Shown piece by piece: positions 30,774-43,650 of a stretch of 64,000 nucleotides of DNA (positions within the stretch are counted from its first letter, which is position 1; every line of letters begins with the position of its first letter). The translations under genes were made by a program, and so were the position numbers. The notes under the pieces are model-generated. The model saw only the letters and a program-made list of their open reading frames with translations, ran no database searches and was not told where the DNA came from. Source of the DNA: Dactylellina haptotyla (taxonomy: Eukaryota > Ascomycota > Orbiliomycetes > Orbiliales > Orbiliaceae); NCBI GenBank assembly GCA_031310005.1, contig CM062385.1, positions 1 through 64,000 on the forward strand, given 5' to 3'.

Positions 30774-32567
30774 ATGCCGTTTATAAGAGTGGCAACGAGG
30801 TTGCTCCTGCGGTTGTGCTTGGGGATTTTTATTATTGTCTGGAGAACTGGCAATTTCCTCTTCCCAATAACCCCTCGTCCAAAGGGCTGGCTCTCATGGA
30901 AGCTCTATCCGATAACGCTGTTATTTTTTGCCTCCGTGGCGATTGCTTTTATCACTATCATTGAGACTCTTCTTAAGATTTCCACACGAAATCAAGGTTT
31001 CGTAACGGTCAACGTCTCCGATTCCTCAGCTATTTCTTCTAAGAATTTTTTCAGTCGTTCACATTGGAACGAATCCTACTTCTGGACGACGTTGCCGACA
31101 TTGATTTTCACAACTTATAAACTTGCATGGACATCAGTTCTCAGGGAGTTTATGTTTCGCCAACCGTTCGTTGAGCTGGCGAAGCCGGAAGGGTCAATAG
31201 GAAGAAAAACAGTGTTGCTGGATTACAGGACATATTCGTCTGCAATAGTTTGGATGTACGCGTTTAGGAACCGCCACGGAGTTCTAGGTATTGCAATGAT
31301 CGCGTCGTTCCTAACTTTTACGATGCAATCGATCGTTAGTAATCTGTTCTCAGTTGCGAGTGTCAAAATAGCGACAAAAGTAGACATGTCCGTGAAAACA
31401 GCATTTAATGAAAGCGGAGTAGACTCGAAAACAAATTACAGGACCGTCTTCAATGTAGTCTCCGCAGTTCGGGTTTACAATGCTAGTTTCCCGCCGTGGA
31501 CGACCGAAAATTATTCATTCCCGAGCTTTGAGCCACGAGGAGGTTTTAATGATTCCATCAACGGGAGCTTGGCGATCACCGCTTACTCAGCCTTGATGGA
31601 TTGCCGGAATATAACTAATTTCGGGTTTCAAAGACAGAGTATTGTTGATGGCGATTTAGTCAACTTTAATACGACGGACCGGGGGTGTACGGTCGACGTA
31701 TCGGTTCCTATCGCAGCAGGAGCTTCTATATATATGAAGACCGCCTATATCGGAACATGCGGCAGCGAGTTCGGCTTGCGCCGCCATGCTTTCGTGTCTG
31801 GTATTGTCGACGAGTCCTCTCCATACCTGTTGTCGAACTTCAGCTTCATATCTTGTACAACATCGTATTATCAAACTCCTGGTACCTTGACAGTCAACGC
31901 TGGAGTAACGGGACGCATACCATCCGTCGCGTTTTTCATACCCAATAATAACGTTACAGAGTTCCTACCGATGCTCTGGGACCGACTGGAGCCAATGATA
32001 CACCAAGTTGAAGAATTTGATCCCACGGCAACGTACTTCACTGACGGGTTAGGACAGCTTATCCTTTCGTATTCCAATTTGATCTCTAACAACAGCCTCG
32101 AATCTACTGCTCTTCTTCAAGCTATAGAGGATATATTCACATCCATATTCTCCGTTTCATCAACATTATACCTGTTCCAAACACTCTCAAAGCCTGACGG
32201 ATTGTTCACAGGGGAGCTTTATTCGAGCGTCACGCGACTTTTCGTCAATTCTTCCTCTGCGAGATTATTAGAGACGATTTTGGCTATCCTGGTAGTAGTA
32301 ACTATTATGATGATGGTCTACTCTTCTCTAAAAGGGTCTATTTTGCAAGAAGAGCCAAAAGGGCTTCTAGGTCTGGCAGAGTTGGCGCATGGAGACGGTT
32401 GCGAAGGGATTGTGGAAACATTCAGGAGAAGTGCTCAACCCGGTTACAAATTCGGTTACTTCATCAAGAAACGAGAATACGAAGACGCTATCTTTGAGAC
32501 ACATTACGATTCCAGTAGCCGAAGACCGCGCATAATCTTAAGACATACTTTAGAGAACCGGAGCTGA
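30774..32567 (+). CDS. DUF3433-type integral membrane protein, 597 aa
   Basis: A fungal membrane protein with a DUF3433-like segment. Hydrophobic spans: about 8-30, 44-66, 170-194 and 500-519. The segment FWTTLPTLIFTTYKLAWTSV, then QPFVELAKPEGS and LLDYRTYSS, matches the conserved core of DUF3433 (W-P-T-L, P-x-x-x-L-x-K-P-G-G, LLDY). Between spans 3 and 4 lies a large probable extracellular domain with many N-glycosylation sites (NES, NAS, NYS, NDS, NGS, NIT, NFT, NNS) and paired Cys. Known family members often carry two such units and exceed 1000 residues. This single-unit length is about half of that, with an intact frame and a normal end. Function unknown. Single exon. Confidence 0.8.
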   Translation: MPFIRVATRLLLRLCLGIFIIVWRTGNFLFPITPRPKGWLSWKLYPITLLFFASVAIAFITIIETLLKISTRNQGFVTVNVSDSSAISSKNFFSRSHWNESYFWTTLPTLIFTTYKLAWTSVLREFMFRQPFVELAKPEGSIGRKTVLLDYRTYSSAIVWMYAFRNRHGVLGIAMIASFLTFTMQSIVSNLFSVASVKIATKVDMSVKTAFNESGVDSKTNYRTVFNVVSAVRVYNASFPPWTTENYSFPSFEPRGGFNDSINGSLAITAYSALMDCRNITNFGFQRQSIVDGDLVNFNTTDRGCTVDVSVPIAAGASIYMKTAYIGTCGSEFGLRRHAFVSGIVDESSPYLLSNFSFISCTTSYYQTPGTLTVNAGVTGRIPSVAFFIPNNNVTEFLPMLWDRLEPMIHQVEEFDPTATYFTDGLGQLILSYSNLISNNSLESTALLQAIEDIFTSIFSVSSTLYLFQTLSKPDGLFTGELYSSVTRLFVNSSSARLLETILAILVVVTIMMMVYSSLKGSILQEEPKGLLGLAELAHGDGCEGIVETFRRSAQPGYKFGYFIKKREYEDAIFETHYDSSSRRPRIILRHTLENRS

Positions 32568-34453
32568 AGTGTTCGTGCACATAATAAAAGTCTAAGGAAC
32601 AACATGTTTTACAGTATTAAGTTTTTTTACGGGCTAATGCAGCTGGGTTCTCAGGTGTGAGGTGCCAAATAGTAGGATTAAACGGGAACCAGATTTATTT
32701 TACCAATTTTAATTATAGTATATTGAAACCCTCTGTAGATATAGCAACAGAGTGGTACGGACGAATCCGGCCTGTACGGCCTGACACGTAATCCCTACAA
32801 CTTAAGTTAGTGATTTTATAAATATAAATTGGTTCTTACCTACTAAATTTAGGCACTTTCTCTTCAAGGCCATGCTTTCTCCTAGCTGGTAGTCTGATTT
32901 TTGGACTTTTGGATTTTGTTATCTGTGGTCGGTTTTAGGAAGTTACATTTCTTATAACTGACAGCCTTGTTGTGCCTTGTAGTTTGCCGAACATACAGAG
33001 CAAGCTCGCCGGCAGATGACAATTTTTAGTAGGATCCCTCATGCTTGTTGAGCAGCAGTTCGTACAGGCCACTATCTGAGTAACATGTTAACCTTCGGCC
33101 TTCTATATACACGATGTTAACAAACTTGATAAGTTGATCAGTGCAATATGGTCTCGCTGAACCAGACCCAACCGAGTTGCGTTGATTTTTATTGTGTTGT
33201 TTTGCCGGCGAGACCAGTTCGTTGCCCGCCCCGCTGGCTGCAACTACTGCGAGACCAGTGTAATAATACATCTTCACTCTGTGAACTTGCTTCTTTGTCC
33301 GTCGCAACGCAATCCGTTGACAATGATCTTCATTCTAGCAAGCTGCCTTTTTATATACTGCCCCATTTCAGCTGCTCTTAGAACAACATTGCGAGCGACA
33401 AGTCACTCAGTCTGGCGCGACACGACACTGTCCTAATAAGCAAAAATCGATGCACACTACTAGAACAAAATATCAGCGAATATCAGATTCTTTCCAGATT
33501 CACGTTTAATTTTCCGAAACGAAAAGAAGTTTATACTCCTAAAGAAAACATATAACTTATTACCATGATAAAGAAATTTACAATTTATTCAAATAAAACA
33601 CAGTTTTTAGACTTACATCCTTTATACTAGGTTAGTAATAACTTCGTGATTTAAACTTTACTTATTTGCTTTTTGGTTTTTCGCATTAGCTACAAGCATT
33701 AAGGAGAAATCTAGATAAGGCATCGTAAAATATAGTGACAAAATACGTTGCCAATTTTCGACCTGGCCTAAGTCTCGCTAGCCGTTTTGGTTTGGCAGAC
33801 ATAACACGTTGTCCAAAGAGTATCAAATGCATATATTCTTCTAATATCGAGTATCAATTGCTTCTCTAGGTTTATAAATTTAGTCAATTTTGTTTTTTAA
33901 AGTAGGATTTAATTAGTAAATTTTCAATTAAAGAGCTCTTCAAGTTAAAACATCTTGTTATATTAGAAGAATAAACGGCTAATTCGTATTATAGAGAGTT
34001 TATTATAAGTATTAAGTATTTCACACTGGCAAGCAATCTAATATCAGTGAACTTTGACTGGCTTATAAGCCCATATTAGTAGCTATTTCTTAAAATGGTT
34101 TGAATTATCTTAGATCCGTTAGCTGCTACTAATAAATCCAATTTAAAATGACAATTAAGGGTGTGGTCACTTACTTAGGGACCCTAGTAGTGAGCTTTTG
34201 CGATTTTTAAAAGTAAGAAAGATGGAAGCTATATCAACTAATTCAAATTGAAAAAGTAATTATATGATAGTTTTAGGGTAATTTTGATTTCCTGATCAAT
34301 TGCACATTGCTTTGCTAACCAATCTTGGCGAAGTTCGAGCACTCGCTGAGATTATCGTTCATCGCTCTGGCGCCCTGAAATTCAGGATATAGCTGAAAAA
34401 GTCCAGCCTTTATCAAATGCTGATCAGACGAGCTTCTGCTTGGACTTGGAACA
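32568..34453. other. Intergenic, no supported gene
   Basis: ORFs at 33026-33307 (minus) and 33148-33381 (plus) overlap and neither has a signature. The left part (32740-32810) has a less AT-rich patch, and 33440-34300 is AT-rich. On the minus strand around 33700-33830 there is a weakly coding-like basic stretch (RLARLRPGRKLATYF) that may be a transposon relic; no family could be named. Confidence 0.4.
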
Positions 34454-35237
34454 TCATCCAAAAACCCGCCGATACGCAAAACAAAGATTTTGGAGCCTTC
34501 GTAAAGTATCTTCAATCTCAAAGAGAACATGCTGATCCAACGGGTTGCTCAATTCCTGTTGGGCACCATTGTAAATGGTGGTGATCAATTCTGCCATGTT
34601 CTTAAACCCGTCATCAAGACTCTTAAAACCCGCTCGCAACCTATCCCTTGCCCCCGTATCATATGTTATCATGTTACTATCAATAAATCCTCCGCCAAGC
34701 ACCCATATAGCAACTTGTACCACATTATTTACATCTATGTTTTTGTCAAGATAACTTGCTAAAGCTTCCACCGCTTCTATCACGGGTACATTCTGTTGGA
34801 TTCCTGTTCTTGTTTCCCATATATCTATTCTAAGACTGATTTTCCAATTAAATACCTCTTGAACTTCTTTGAGGGACTCTAACCAGTAGCTCGTTAGACC
34901 AGCAGCAATGTCCTCTTCGGCTCGCCGCCTCATGTCCGCGAGCAGCTCCGTATCAGCGCTAACGACACTAAGCGGCGGCGAATCTATTTCCGGACTGTCA
35001 GACCCTATTGCTTTGTGATGTTGGCGCAGAAATACTATTCTGACATCGTCGAACAGTGTCGCTAATGAGTTCGTGTTACCGTCAGGAGCGTATCCTAAAT
35101 TTAGAGGACGTTCCTTCTGTACTAGATATAACAAATATCGAAGATCCTCTGCGACAAGTTCCCAGGTTCCTATATTGTCGGTATTTAAGACCCGATCTGT
35201 GAAGGCTGGGAAGCTTAAGGATCCAACTTTCGCGTAG
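34454..35237 (-). CDS. Unknown helical protein, 3' exon (first exon not placed)
   Basis: Not recognised. The open frame runs from a likely acceptor (TTTTATTTAG, with a GGCTAAT branch point 22 nt before it) at 35238 to the stop at 34454, about 260 codons. No ATG begins it: the first ATG-like start is TTG, so a 5' exon is needed. The product is mainly amphipathic helix with conserved-looking blocks (GTWELVAEDLRYLLYLVQ, YWLESLKEVQEVFNWK, ALASYLDKNIDVNN) and ends FAYRRVFG. No membrane segment. A candidate first exon starts at an ATG near 35404 (MVEIGHIRQY), but the phase does not fit cleanly. Some fungal incompatibility-type N-domains have this helical look; that is only an impression. Confidence 0.45.
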
Positions 35238-36445
35238 CTAAATAAAACCGCGTGAATTGATTAGCCAGGATCAAAAATTTAGGGGAAATTTTAAGTTTAA
35301 TTTAGAGCGTACACAAATATCCAAGGAAATGTCAAACCGCTGAATGTGAGATATTGAATAGCCTTCTGGAGTTGCATATTGGCGTATATGACCTATTTCT
35401 ACCATGAAGGTGCAAGGTACCTCTGTCCCAGGTCCCAGGTTCTTCAACACTATGTTGAGTAGATTTATCTCATGATCATGTGTTGAATTCGTGGTGCACT
35501 GGTGGGAGCACAGTGAATGGGAGGGAGGGAGTTATCGCGGGTTTTACATTGAGTAAATGCCATACACCCGTATCGAAAGGCTCAAATTATCTCAGATATA
35601 GTCACGTAAAACTTCCTAATCTCGATCTTAATACACAATGTGAGTGCAGTCCCCATACATGGGGTTATGTTGACATTAATATTATTCTAAATTTATATCT
35701 ATATTTATTAGGTATTATTGTTCTCTTTGGGGATCATATCCCGGCATCGATGAGCTGAAATATCTTATTGTGATCAACCTTGTACGCCCAAGTGAAGATT
35801 TGAAAATCGATAAACTGCTATCTTATGAGTTCTGAATGACCTGTATCCCGCAGATTGTTCAGATCATCTCTAGTTTAGGTGTTGTAAACGACTTTGATTG
35901 TGTTTTCGTCTTGACGGGTAATTTTTATTAATCTAGCCTCAAAACCCAACGATATAAACCGCGAGTTTGCCTTTCGAAGGTACGCACTAGTATATTGAAT
36001 CATAAGCCTGAATTAGTGCGAAGAATGTAGTGATTTGCGATATAGGCTCGTTCTTATCTCCTTATGTATCTATTCTCAACTCGACTGGGGTATCAATGAT
36101 AGCCTGAGCTTGAATCTGAAGCTCCCCACGTTGAACCCAAAGAAGTCAGGATTCCACGGCGCAGACAAATTGCAGGCGATACTCCATGGCAAGATTGTTA
36201 CTGTAGTAGAGATCGACGGAAACGGCTGTCGTTATGCTACTGTACTTGTGAGTTGAGACACTAGTGGTGTCGAAAGAGTATCTCGTTCACGTTTCTATCA
36301 GGAACAGGAGCATCCCAAGCCTCAAGAGAACCCGAGAAAGAGGTTAAAGTTCGCCATTCAGCAGGCGATGTCCATCGTATTATATCGTACAAAGTCTATA
36401 CATAGCTGAGTTTTATATACATTAAAGTGCCAAAACAATGAGAGT
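35238..36445. other. Intergenic, no supported gene
   Basis: Includes the possible first exon of the 34454 gene (about 35305-35404, minus). Plus-strand ORFs 35480-35758 and 36035-36256 have no signature. Confidence 0.45.
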
Positions 36446-37006
36446 TTATTTCGGCCACTCTTTCCAGCCACGACCATGTCCTTTCTAGATGGGAATTAGT
36501 TTTTAACAGCGATAATCAAATGCGACGAGAGTTGACTTACTAGCTTCCATTCCTTGATCATAGCAGGCATCTTAAGCATAGCCTCCTTGCGCTTTTTCAG
36601 CCTAAACATGATATCAGCACTGCAACTTCAATTGGTGTTTCGGAAGATGTAGGGCCACGTACTTCTCTTGTAGATGTCTCTCCCACATTTGACCCTTGAC
36701 CTTCTTTGCTGTGACCTTCTTGACTTCCATCGCCCTCTTCTCTCTGCTCATTGAGCTCTTTGGAGTCGGCGGCAACAGCTCCTCGACGCCATATTTCCGT
36801 GCGAGCTTGCAAATATCAGCCTGTCGTCTGAGCGAGAATATCGGATCCTGCCATTTGCCCGTTGCCGGATTGACTGTGGTCGTGAATGGGTTCAGCCTCG
36901 GTGTTTCAGCGGTACCGGGAGGCCATCGTTTGAAGAACTTGATCAGTCGCGGCGGGAGCGTTTTCGCGAGAGCGATATATGACGAGCTTACGGTGGCGGC
37001 CGCCAT
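36446..37006 (-). CDS. MRPL25: Mitochondrial large ribosomal subunit protein mL59 (three exons)
   Basis: Fungal mitoribosome protein mL59 (yeast Mrpl25), part of the large subunit in the matrix. Exon 1 (37006-36663) encodes the family start LPPRLIKFFKRWPPG and the conserved NPATGKWQDPIFSLRRQAD, YGVEELLPPTPKS and KVKGQMWERHLQE blocks. Intron 1 (36662-36602, GTACGT...TTTAG, 61 bp) joins to exon 2 (36601-36541): LKKRKEAMLKMPAMIKEWK. Intron 2 (36540-36485, GTAAGT, ACTAAT branch, TCTAG, 56 bp) joins to exon 3 (36484-36446): KGHGRGWKEWPK and stop. Exons of 344, 61 and 39 nt keep frame. The product is 147 aa, normal for the family. Unspliced, the frame diverges after WERHLQE. It is a core gene only ~300 bp from the RIP-ruined block. 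Confidence 0.9.
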
Positions 37007-37330
37007 TGGGACTGTTCACTCCGTATCGCGGGTCGAGTGGTCGCCGTTGTGATGCTGGAACTGGTGGTGAGGTGACGGGGATTCTGCAACGGGCTTTGAA
37101 GACCGAAGATTTCGAGCCGGCGTGCACGTGACGTTGCGTTTTGGGCGCAACAACGCATTCCGCTGCTTCTGTTTCAGGTCTGGGCGTGTCCAATGATGAC
37201 ATTTGCTTCCTCGCTAACGTTGAGGCTAACTTGAGGAACAACCCCACACAAAATGACGAGGCTGGGAACAAAATAATGATACTGTAGATTGTACGAAGGA
37301 TGATGATAATATATTCCCCTAAGTAATTAT
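37007..37330. other. Promoter side of mL59 and isochore border
   Basis: The GC-rich upstream region of mL59 (37007-37260) drops within about 70 bp into AT-rich DNA near 37300-37330. An ORF on the minus strand (36906-37271) overlaps exon 1 in another frame and is taken as a shadow. Confidence 0.5.
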
Positions 37331-38775
37331 ATATAGGTAGGGAGTAAAAAGATCTATTTAAAAATATAAAATAAAAAAATAAAAAAATAATAAATTTTTA
37401 TAATTTTAAAATACTGATTTGGTTTCTATTTTTATAATTTATAGGGGGTAATTTATTTAAAATTTTATAAAATAAAATTTAATAAAATTAAATATACTTT
37501 TAAAAAACTTTTTATTTGGTATTTAATATATATGTAATATTTTTTTTTTAATTTAATATATTAATAAATTAATAAATTAAATTTATCTGGTTTATTATAA
37601 AAAAGATAATAAAGATGATGTGGTAATAATATAATTTTTAGGTTTTTATTTTGCAATTAGGATTTTATTCTATAGTAAAATTAAAAAAGAAAGTAAGTAA
37701 AAATTAAAAATAAAATAAAATATTGTAAATGGTTTATATTATTTTAAATTGTAAATATATTTTTATATAATTTAAACTATATTAACTTTGTTATATTTTA
37801 ATATCAATATTAACTAACCAATTCAATTAATCATCTTATACCAATTTAATAAATTTAAAAATATTTAAAAAAATATATTAATTAAATTTTAGAAAATATT
37901 TTTCAAGATTTTTAAAAAGGATTAAATTATTTATTTGTAATAATAAATTATATCAATTTTTTAGATAATATTTATATAATACCTTATAATTATATAAAAT
38001 TATATATAAAGCCTTATCCTACCTATCTACTACTCTATTTAATTTAATTATAATTAAGACTTTTTTTTGATTAATATTAAATTCGTATATAATCAATAAT
38101 TCTACTATATAAATATTTTTTAATATTTTATTTAATGGGTTCTAATGACTATTGAAGCTAATAAATAGCTTAGAAAGTGTGAAACTATAATACTTTACAT
38201 ATTTAATATTTATAAAATATTATAATAATAGTATTTTAATATTTTATTTATATAATAAGATTAGATTAGCTATATAGAGTTTGCAAAAATAATAGAGAAT
38301 AATTTATATATATTTTTTAATAATATTAATAATTTAAAAATACTTTAAAAAATTAAAAAATTATTAAATTACTATTTTTTTGTAAAAGTCCACTAAATCT
38401 CTTTTAATAAAATATAAATCATTATTAAAGTATAATATAATTAAAAATTTAAAATATCAACTAATAATAATAAACAATAATACTATATAAATTTCTTTAA
38501 TTACAAATATTATTATTAAAAAATAATATTAATTAAAATAATTAATAATAATTAAAATATATATATTACTATTTTAAATAATAGAAAATAAGTTTATATA
38601 ATTAATAATTATAAAATTTATAAAATTAATAATAAAAATAAAAATTGGGATAGATTTTCATATTTAATAATTTAAATATTTTTAATAAATATTATAATTA
38701 TATATAAATTTTATAATATTTTTAAATTTAAAAAATTATTAATATTAATTTATTAACTATTTTAAAATTAGTTTT
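37331..38775. other. AT-rich RIP-like DNA left of the LTR element
   Basis: Extremely AT-rich, no ORF. Likely decayed repeat DNA, but I could not match it to the LTR element. The last five bases, GTTTT (38771-38775), are the left target-site copy of the element that follows. Confidence 0.6.
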
Positions 38776-39324
38776 TGTCACAGACCACGAGTCTTGACAG
38801 TACAAATACCTGTACCTTGCTTTGTACTACACTATTCTGATTTCTACTACTGTATTTTATATTTATAAATATATATTATTTATAATATATTTACCTATAA
38901 AGTCTGTTTATTTGTTTTATATATTATATTATAATATAATATAATTATTTATTTATTTATTTTTTAATTTAAATAAATAATATAAGAATTTTAAAAAGTT
39001 TATTTACTCATACATCTCATTTATACAAATATATAAGAAGAATAAATTTTTTTAAAAAATATTTTATAATATTTATATATATAAAATTATTATTAAAACT
39101 AATAAAGTGCTTTTATTTTTATCAATTAATTTAAATATAATTTAGTATTTAATTATCTTTATTTTATTATTATTATATATTTTAAGCAAACTATTTTTAA
39201 TACTTTATAATCCTATATATACTTTTTATTAAAAAACCTAGATATTTTAAATAGAAAGAAAGTTTTATATATTTTAATATTATATATTTATATTATTATT
39301 TTGGGTAATATATAAAATATAATA
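38776..39324 (+). repeat. 5' LTR, 549 bp
   Basis: Starts TGTCACAGACCACGAG (well preserved) and ends in an eroded TAATATATAAAATATAATA, where better copies read CGTACGAAGTGTAACA. The two ends of the LTR were mutated to different degrees in different copies. Confidence 0.9.
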
Positions 39325-42300
39325 TTTTAATTAATTATATCTTAGTTAAGAAGAAGCATATATATAATGGTATTTTTTAATTTAGAAGATTTTATAATCT
39401 TTAAAAACAAAACTATAAATGAAGAAGGTGATTATTTTTATTTACATAATGTTTAGATGAATAAATTGAAAATTAAATTTTATAAAATTAATTAAATATT
39501 TTTATATTTTTAAAAATAAAAAAGAGAAGTATCACCCTTACCCCCATTAATTTTTAAAGTTGATTTATTTAAAAATAAAAATAAAATTTTAATTATCAAT
39601 AATAAAATCTATTTTAATACTACTATATAAATACAAAAAAAAAAACCATATATATTTAGTAAAATTATTAATAGCTTAATTAAAATTATTATTTTAAATA
39701 ATAATAAATATTTATAAAATTTAGAAATAGTTATAAAAATTTTAAAAAAATTTTAAAAAATAGTTATTATAATCTAAATAACCACCAAAATTTATAAAAA
39801 TATATAAAATATACTTAATATAATTGGAGGAAAAACTGTATTAATTATTTTAAGATTTAGCTAAAAACTAAGTAAGATTTATTCTCATTTTATATTAAAT
39901 AAAAATAGATTCTACTATAAATCAGTTTTTAATTTTAGAAATCTAAAAATTTTAATAAAATTTTAGTAATAATAATAGAAGATACTCTAATAATTTTAAT
40001 AATTTTTAGTAAATTTTACTAATTTATTTTAATTTTCTACCCACTATAAAAAGTAAAAGTATTAAACTTTAATAAATTTAATAATTTATTATGTAAATTT
40101 GATTAATTTACCTAATAAACTGTTATAATTTTTATTTTTAATATCAATAATTTAGAAATAATAAGGATAAAATCCATTTTTTTATATTTTTATAAAAATT
40201 ATTTTTATACTTATAATTTTTATTTTATATAGTATGAAAAAATAAAAATAAAGAATAGAAAACTAATAATAATTATATTATTTAAATTTTTATTAATTAT
40301 TTATATTTTATTAAAAATTTAAATAATTTTATAAATATTAAAATAAGATTGAAAAAATTCTTTATATTATTTAAAATCTATAAAAATTAAATTTGTTAGA
40401 AAATATTTTTAAATTATTAATATTTATACCTTTATAACTAGATATATAACAAAACAACTAATCTATTATATTAAAAAAGATTAAAATTTATATGAAGATA
40501 AAAATTATCAAAATGATTATATATAATTTAAAGATTTAATATTATATAATTAAAGATTTAATTATAAAATTCAATGATAATTATTTTCGAAAATATAAAA
40601 TAAATATTTTATAAGTTTATAATAATTATAATTGATTTTCTAATTTTTAAGGGAATTGTTTAAATTAATAAAATAATTAATTTGGATTTTATAATAATAG
40701 TTAAGGAAATTGGCTATTTTATAATCCTAAAAATTATTTTATAACAAATTAAAATTGATTACCTTAAAACTAAAATAATCCTCCATACATCTCTTAAAAT
40801 AATTATTAAAAACTAAATAATTAATAATAATGAAATGAAAATAATTAAACTTTAAAAAATATTTTTGGATTATCTCCTATAAAATTAAAAAAGATCTAAA
40901 ATCGAAATTAGTGATTAAGAAATTGTCTTCCAAAATTTAATAAATTAATATATTATTAATATAATAAAAAAAAATATATTAAGTGAGATTATCCCATTAA
41001 TTAATATTTAAAAAATATCTGAATAATTAATTAAGAGATATTATAAAAGTAATATATTTATGAAAAATATTAAAAAATTATAATAAATATATTAAAAATA
41101 TAAAAATAATTATTAGTAATTTAAAAAAATTTTAAAAAGAATGATAATTTAATATTATATTTTATTAAATTAATAAAGAAAATATTTTAATACTAATTTA
41201 ATTATTTTTAAGTTTTAATTATATTAAAAGAATTTGAATTTTTATTTTACTTATTATTTTATTTAAAATATATATTTTTAAGAGTTAGAAATTAAAAATA
41301 TTTAATAAAAAATAATATTAAATTTATTATAAAAGAATATTATTTTAAATGGGAAAATTTTTCTTAAAAGAACTATATATTTATAATTTATTTAAAATCC
41401 TTCAAATAATCTATAAAAAGAATATAAAATTTAAAAAAATTTGTTTATAATAAATTTTAAAAATTATATATTAATATAAATTTAAAATTTATTTATAAAA
41501 AATTGTAAAGTTATTTAATATTTTTTATTAATTTATTATATAAAAATTAACTTAAAAGGATTTACTAATTTTTAATAATTAACAATATTATTTAATTATT
41601 GAAAATTAAATTATTTATTAAATAAACTTTTAAAAATTAAACTTTTAAAAATTAAATATTAAAATTAATAGAAATTATAAAAATATTATATTTAAATATT
41701 AAAAAAATCAATATTTTAGATAATTTGTTTTACCTAACATTGGATTTATAAAACATAATTATTTAATATTTTATATAAATAATAATAAAAGTTGGCCCTA
41801 ATTTATAAATCAGTATGTAGAATTTTATAAAATGTATTAATATTAATTATATAGATATCCTAATATAAATCCTATTAAATTTATATATTAAAATTATATA
41901 AATTAAATAGTTACTTTTAATTATGAATACACAAAAAATGATAAAAATCTTTATAAATCTTATTAATAAGTTATTTATTTTATAATGTTATATTATTATA
42001 GAATTAAATTAGCTTGTGATTATAAGATATATTAGTTATATATAAAAATTATAATATTATTGATATTATATTAAATATTAATATTATAAAAATTGAGAAA
42101 AAAAATGCTAATTTTATAAATTAAAATCTTTTAATTATTATTTTTATAATAAAATTTTTATATTTATATTAATTGTGTGTAAAAATAAACTAATATTATT
42201 TTTATAATATATTGGAAGAAATTTTTAAGATTATATACTTATAAAAATTGTTTAAATTATAAATAATAATTTTATTATAAAAGATTTAAGATTTTATATT

Positions 42301-43305
42301 TAAAATTATTAATAGAATATTTTGGTTATAATAGGCACATTGTTTAGTTTTTAAAAATAAAAGAAACTAAAAATACTGTTGATAATATTAAATTTGATGA
42401 TATTAAATGGTATAATATTTTAAATTAAAAAATTTTAAATAATGATATATATTGAATTGTTTAGTTTTAATTTTGTTAAAAAGGATTTGATAAAACTTTT
42501 AATTAAATTAATTAAAAATAATATTTTTAAATATTTTATATTATTAATGGAAATTTTATATAAGTTTTTATAAATAATAAAGGAAATTATATATATTTTA
42601 GAAAAATATATTAAAAATATAATTTTTATATAATTTAAGAATATTATATATAATGTTATTACTTTTAGAAAGCTTTTTAAAAATAATTAAATATAAAATT
42701 GATGTTATTTTTATTATTAATAAATATTTTAAAAATAAATTATTGATATTTTTAATTTTATCAATAATAATTTTATTTTAGAATATGATTAATTAAAAAC
42801 TATAATTTAGTTATAAGTTTTAAAAATAAAATAATTAAATTTATTTGTTGTAAATGTTAATAAAATTTGCGTTAAATTTGATGAGTAATTTATAAATAAT
42901 TTAAAGAAGTTTACTTATGATTTATAAAATATTTTTTAATAAAAATCTATTACTATTTCTATAATAAATCTAATATTCTTAAATGAATATAGTTTAAAAT
43001 TAAAAATATTATTAAAACTATTAAAAAATTATTAAAGATATTTTATTTTTAAGATTTCGAAATAGATTTTTAAATAAATTTAAATTTTTAAGAAAATTAA
43101 AAATAAGAATACACTACTATTATTTAATAAATTTACTTATAAAATATTATTATAAAAAAATACTATTTTTAAATTCCTACTTATTTATATTTATATAAAA
43201 AAAAAATTTAAAATATTTAAGAAATATATTAAAAAAAATTTATAAAAAGAATATATTTATTTTTTAAGGTTTTTAATAAGATATTTGATTTTTTTTATTT
43301 TTAAA

Positions 43306-43650
43306 AAAAACGGAAAATTATGAATTTGTATTGATTATTGGAGTTTTAATACTATTATAATTAAAAATTGCAATAATTTACTTTAAATTAATAAATTTTT
43401 AAATCAATTAATTAAAACTATTTATTTTATTAAATTTGATATCATTATTGCTTATTATAATTTACGAATCACCCTAAAAAATATTTAAAAAACAATATTT
43501 AAATATTATTATAGTTTATTTGAATATTTAATTATACCCATAGGATTGACCAATGTTCCAACATTTTTTTAAACTTTTATAAACCATATATTAAAAGACT
43601 ACATCAATAAAATATACATTGTTTATTTAAACAATATACTAATTTATAAT
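43306..43650 (+). pseudogene. Reverse transcriptase remnant
   Basis: Frame recovers the RT blocks KNGKL, ICIDY, a FDIIIAYYNL block, a LFEYLIIPIGLTN block and YLNNILIY, separated by stops. Asp-to-Asn at the active site and Arg-to-stop fit G-to-A and C-to-T change. The equivalent in the 49100 copy is near 51596-51935 (YLND), and in the inverted copy near 59061-59100. Confidence 0.85.

Noticed and set aside
33026-33381. Overlapping ORFs on both strands, considered as a transposon coding relic
   Set aside because: No recognisable transposon motif on either strand.
36906-37271. 121-codon minus-strand ORF overlapping mL59 exon 1
   Set aside because: Different frame from mL59 and no signature; a shadow plus GC-rich promoter DNA.
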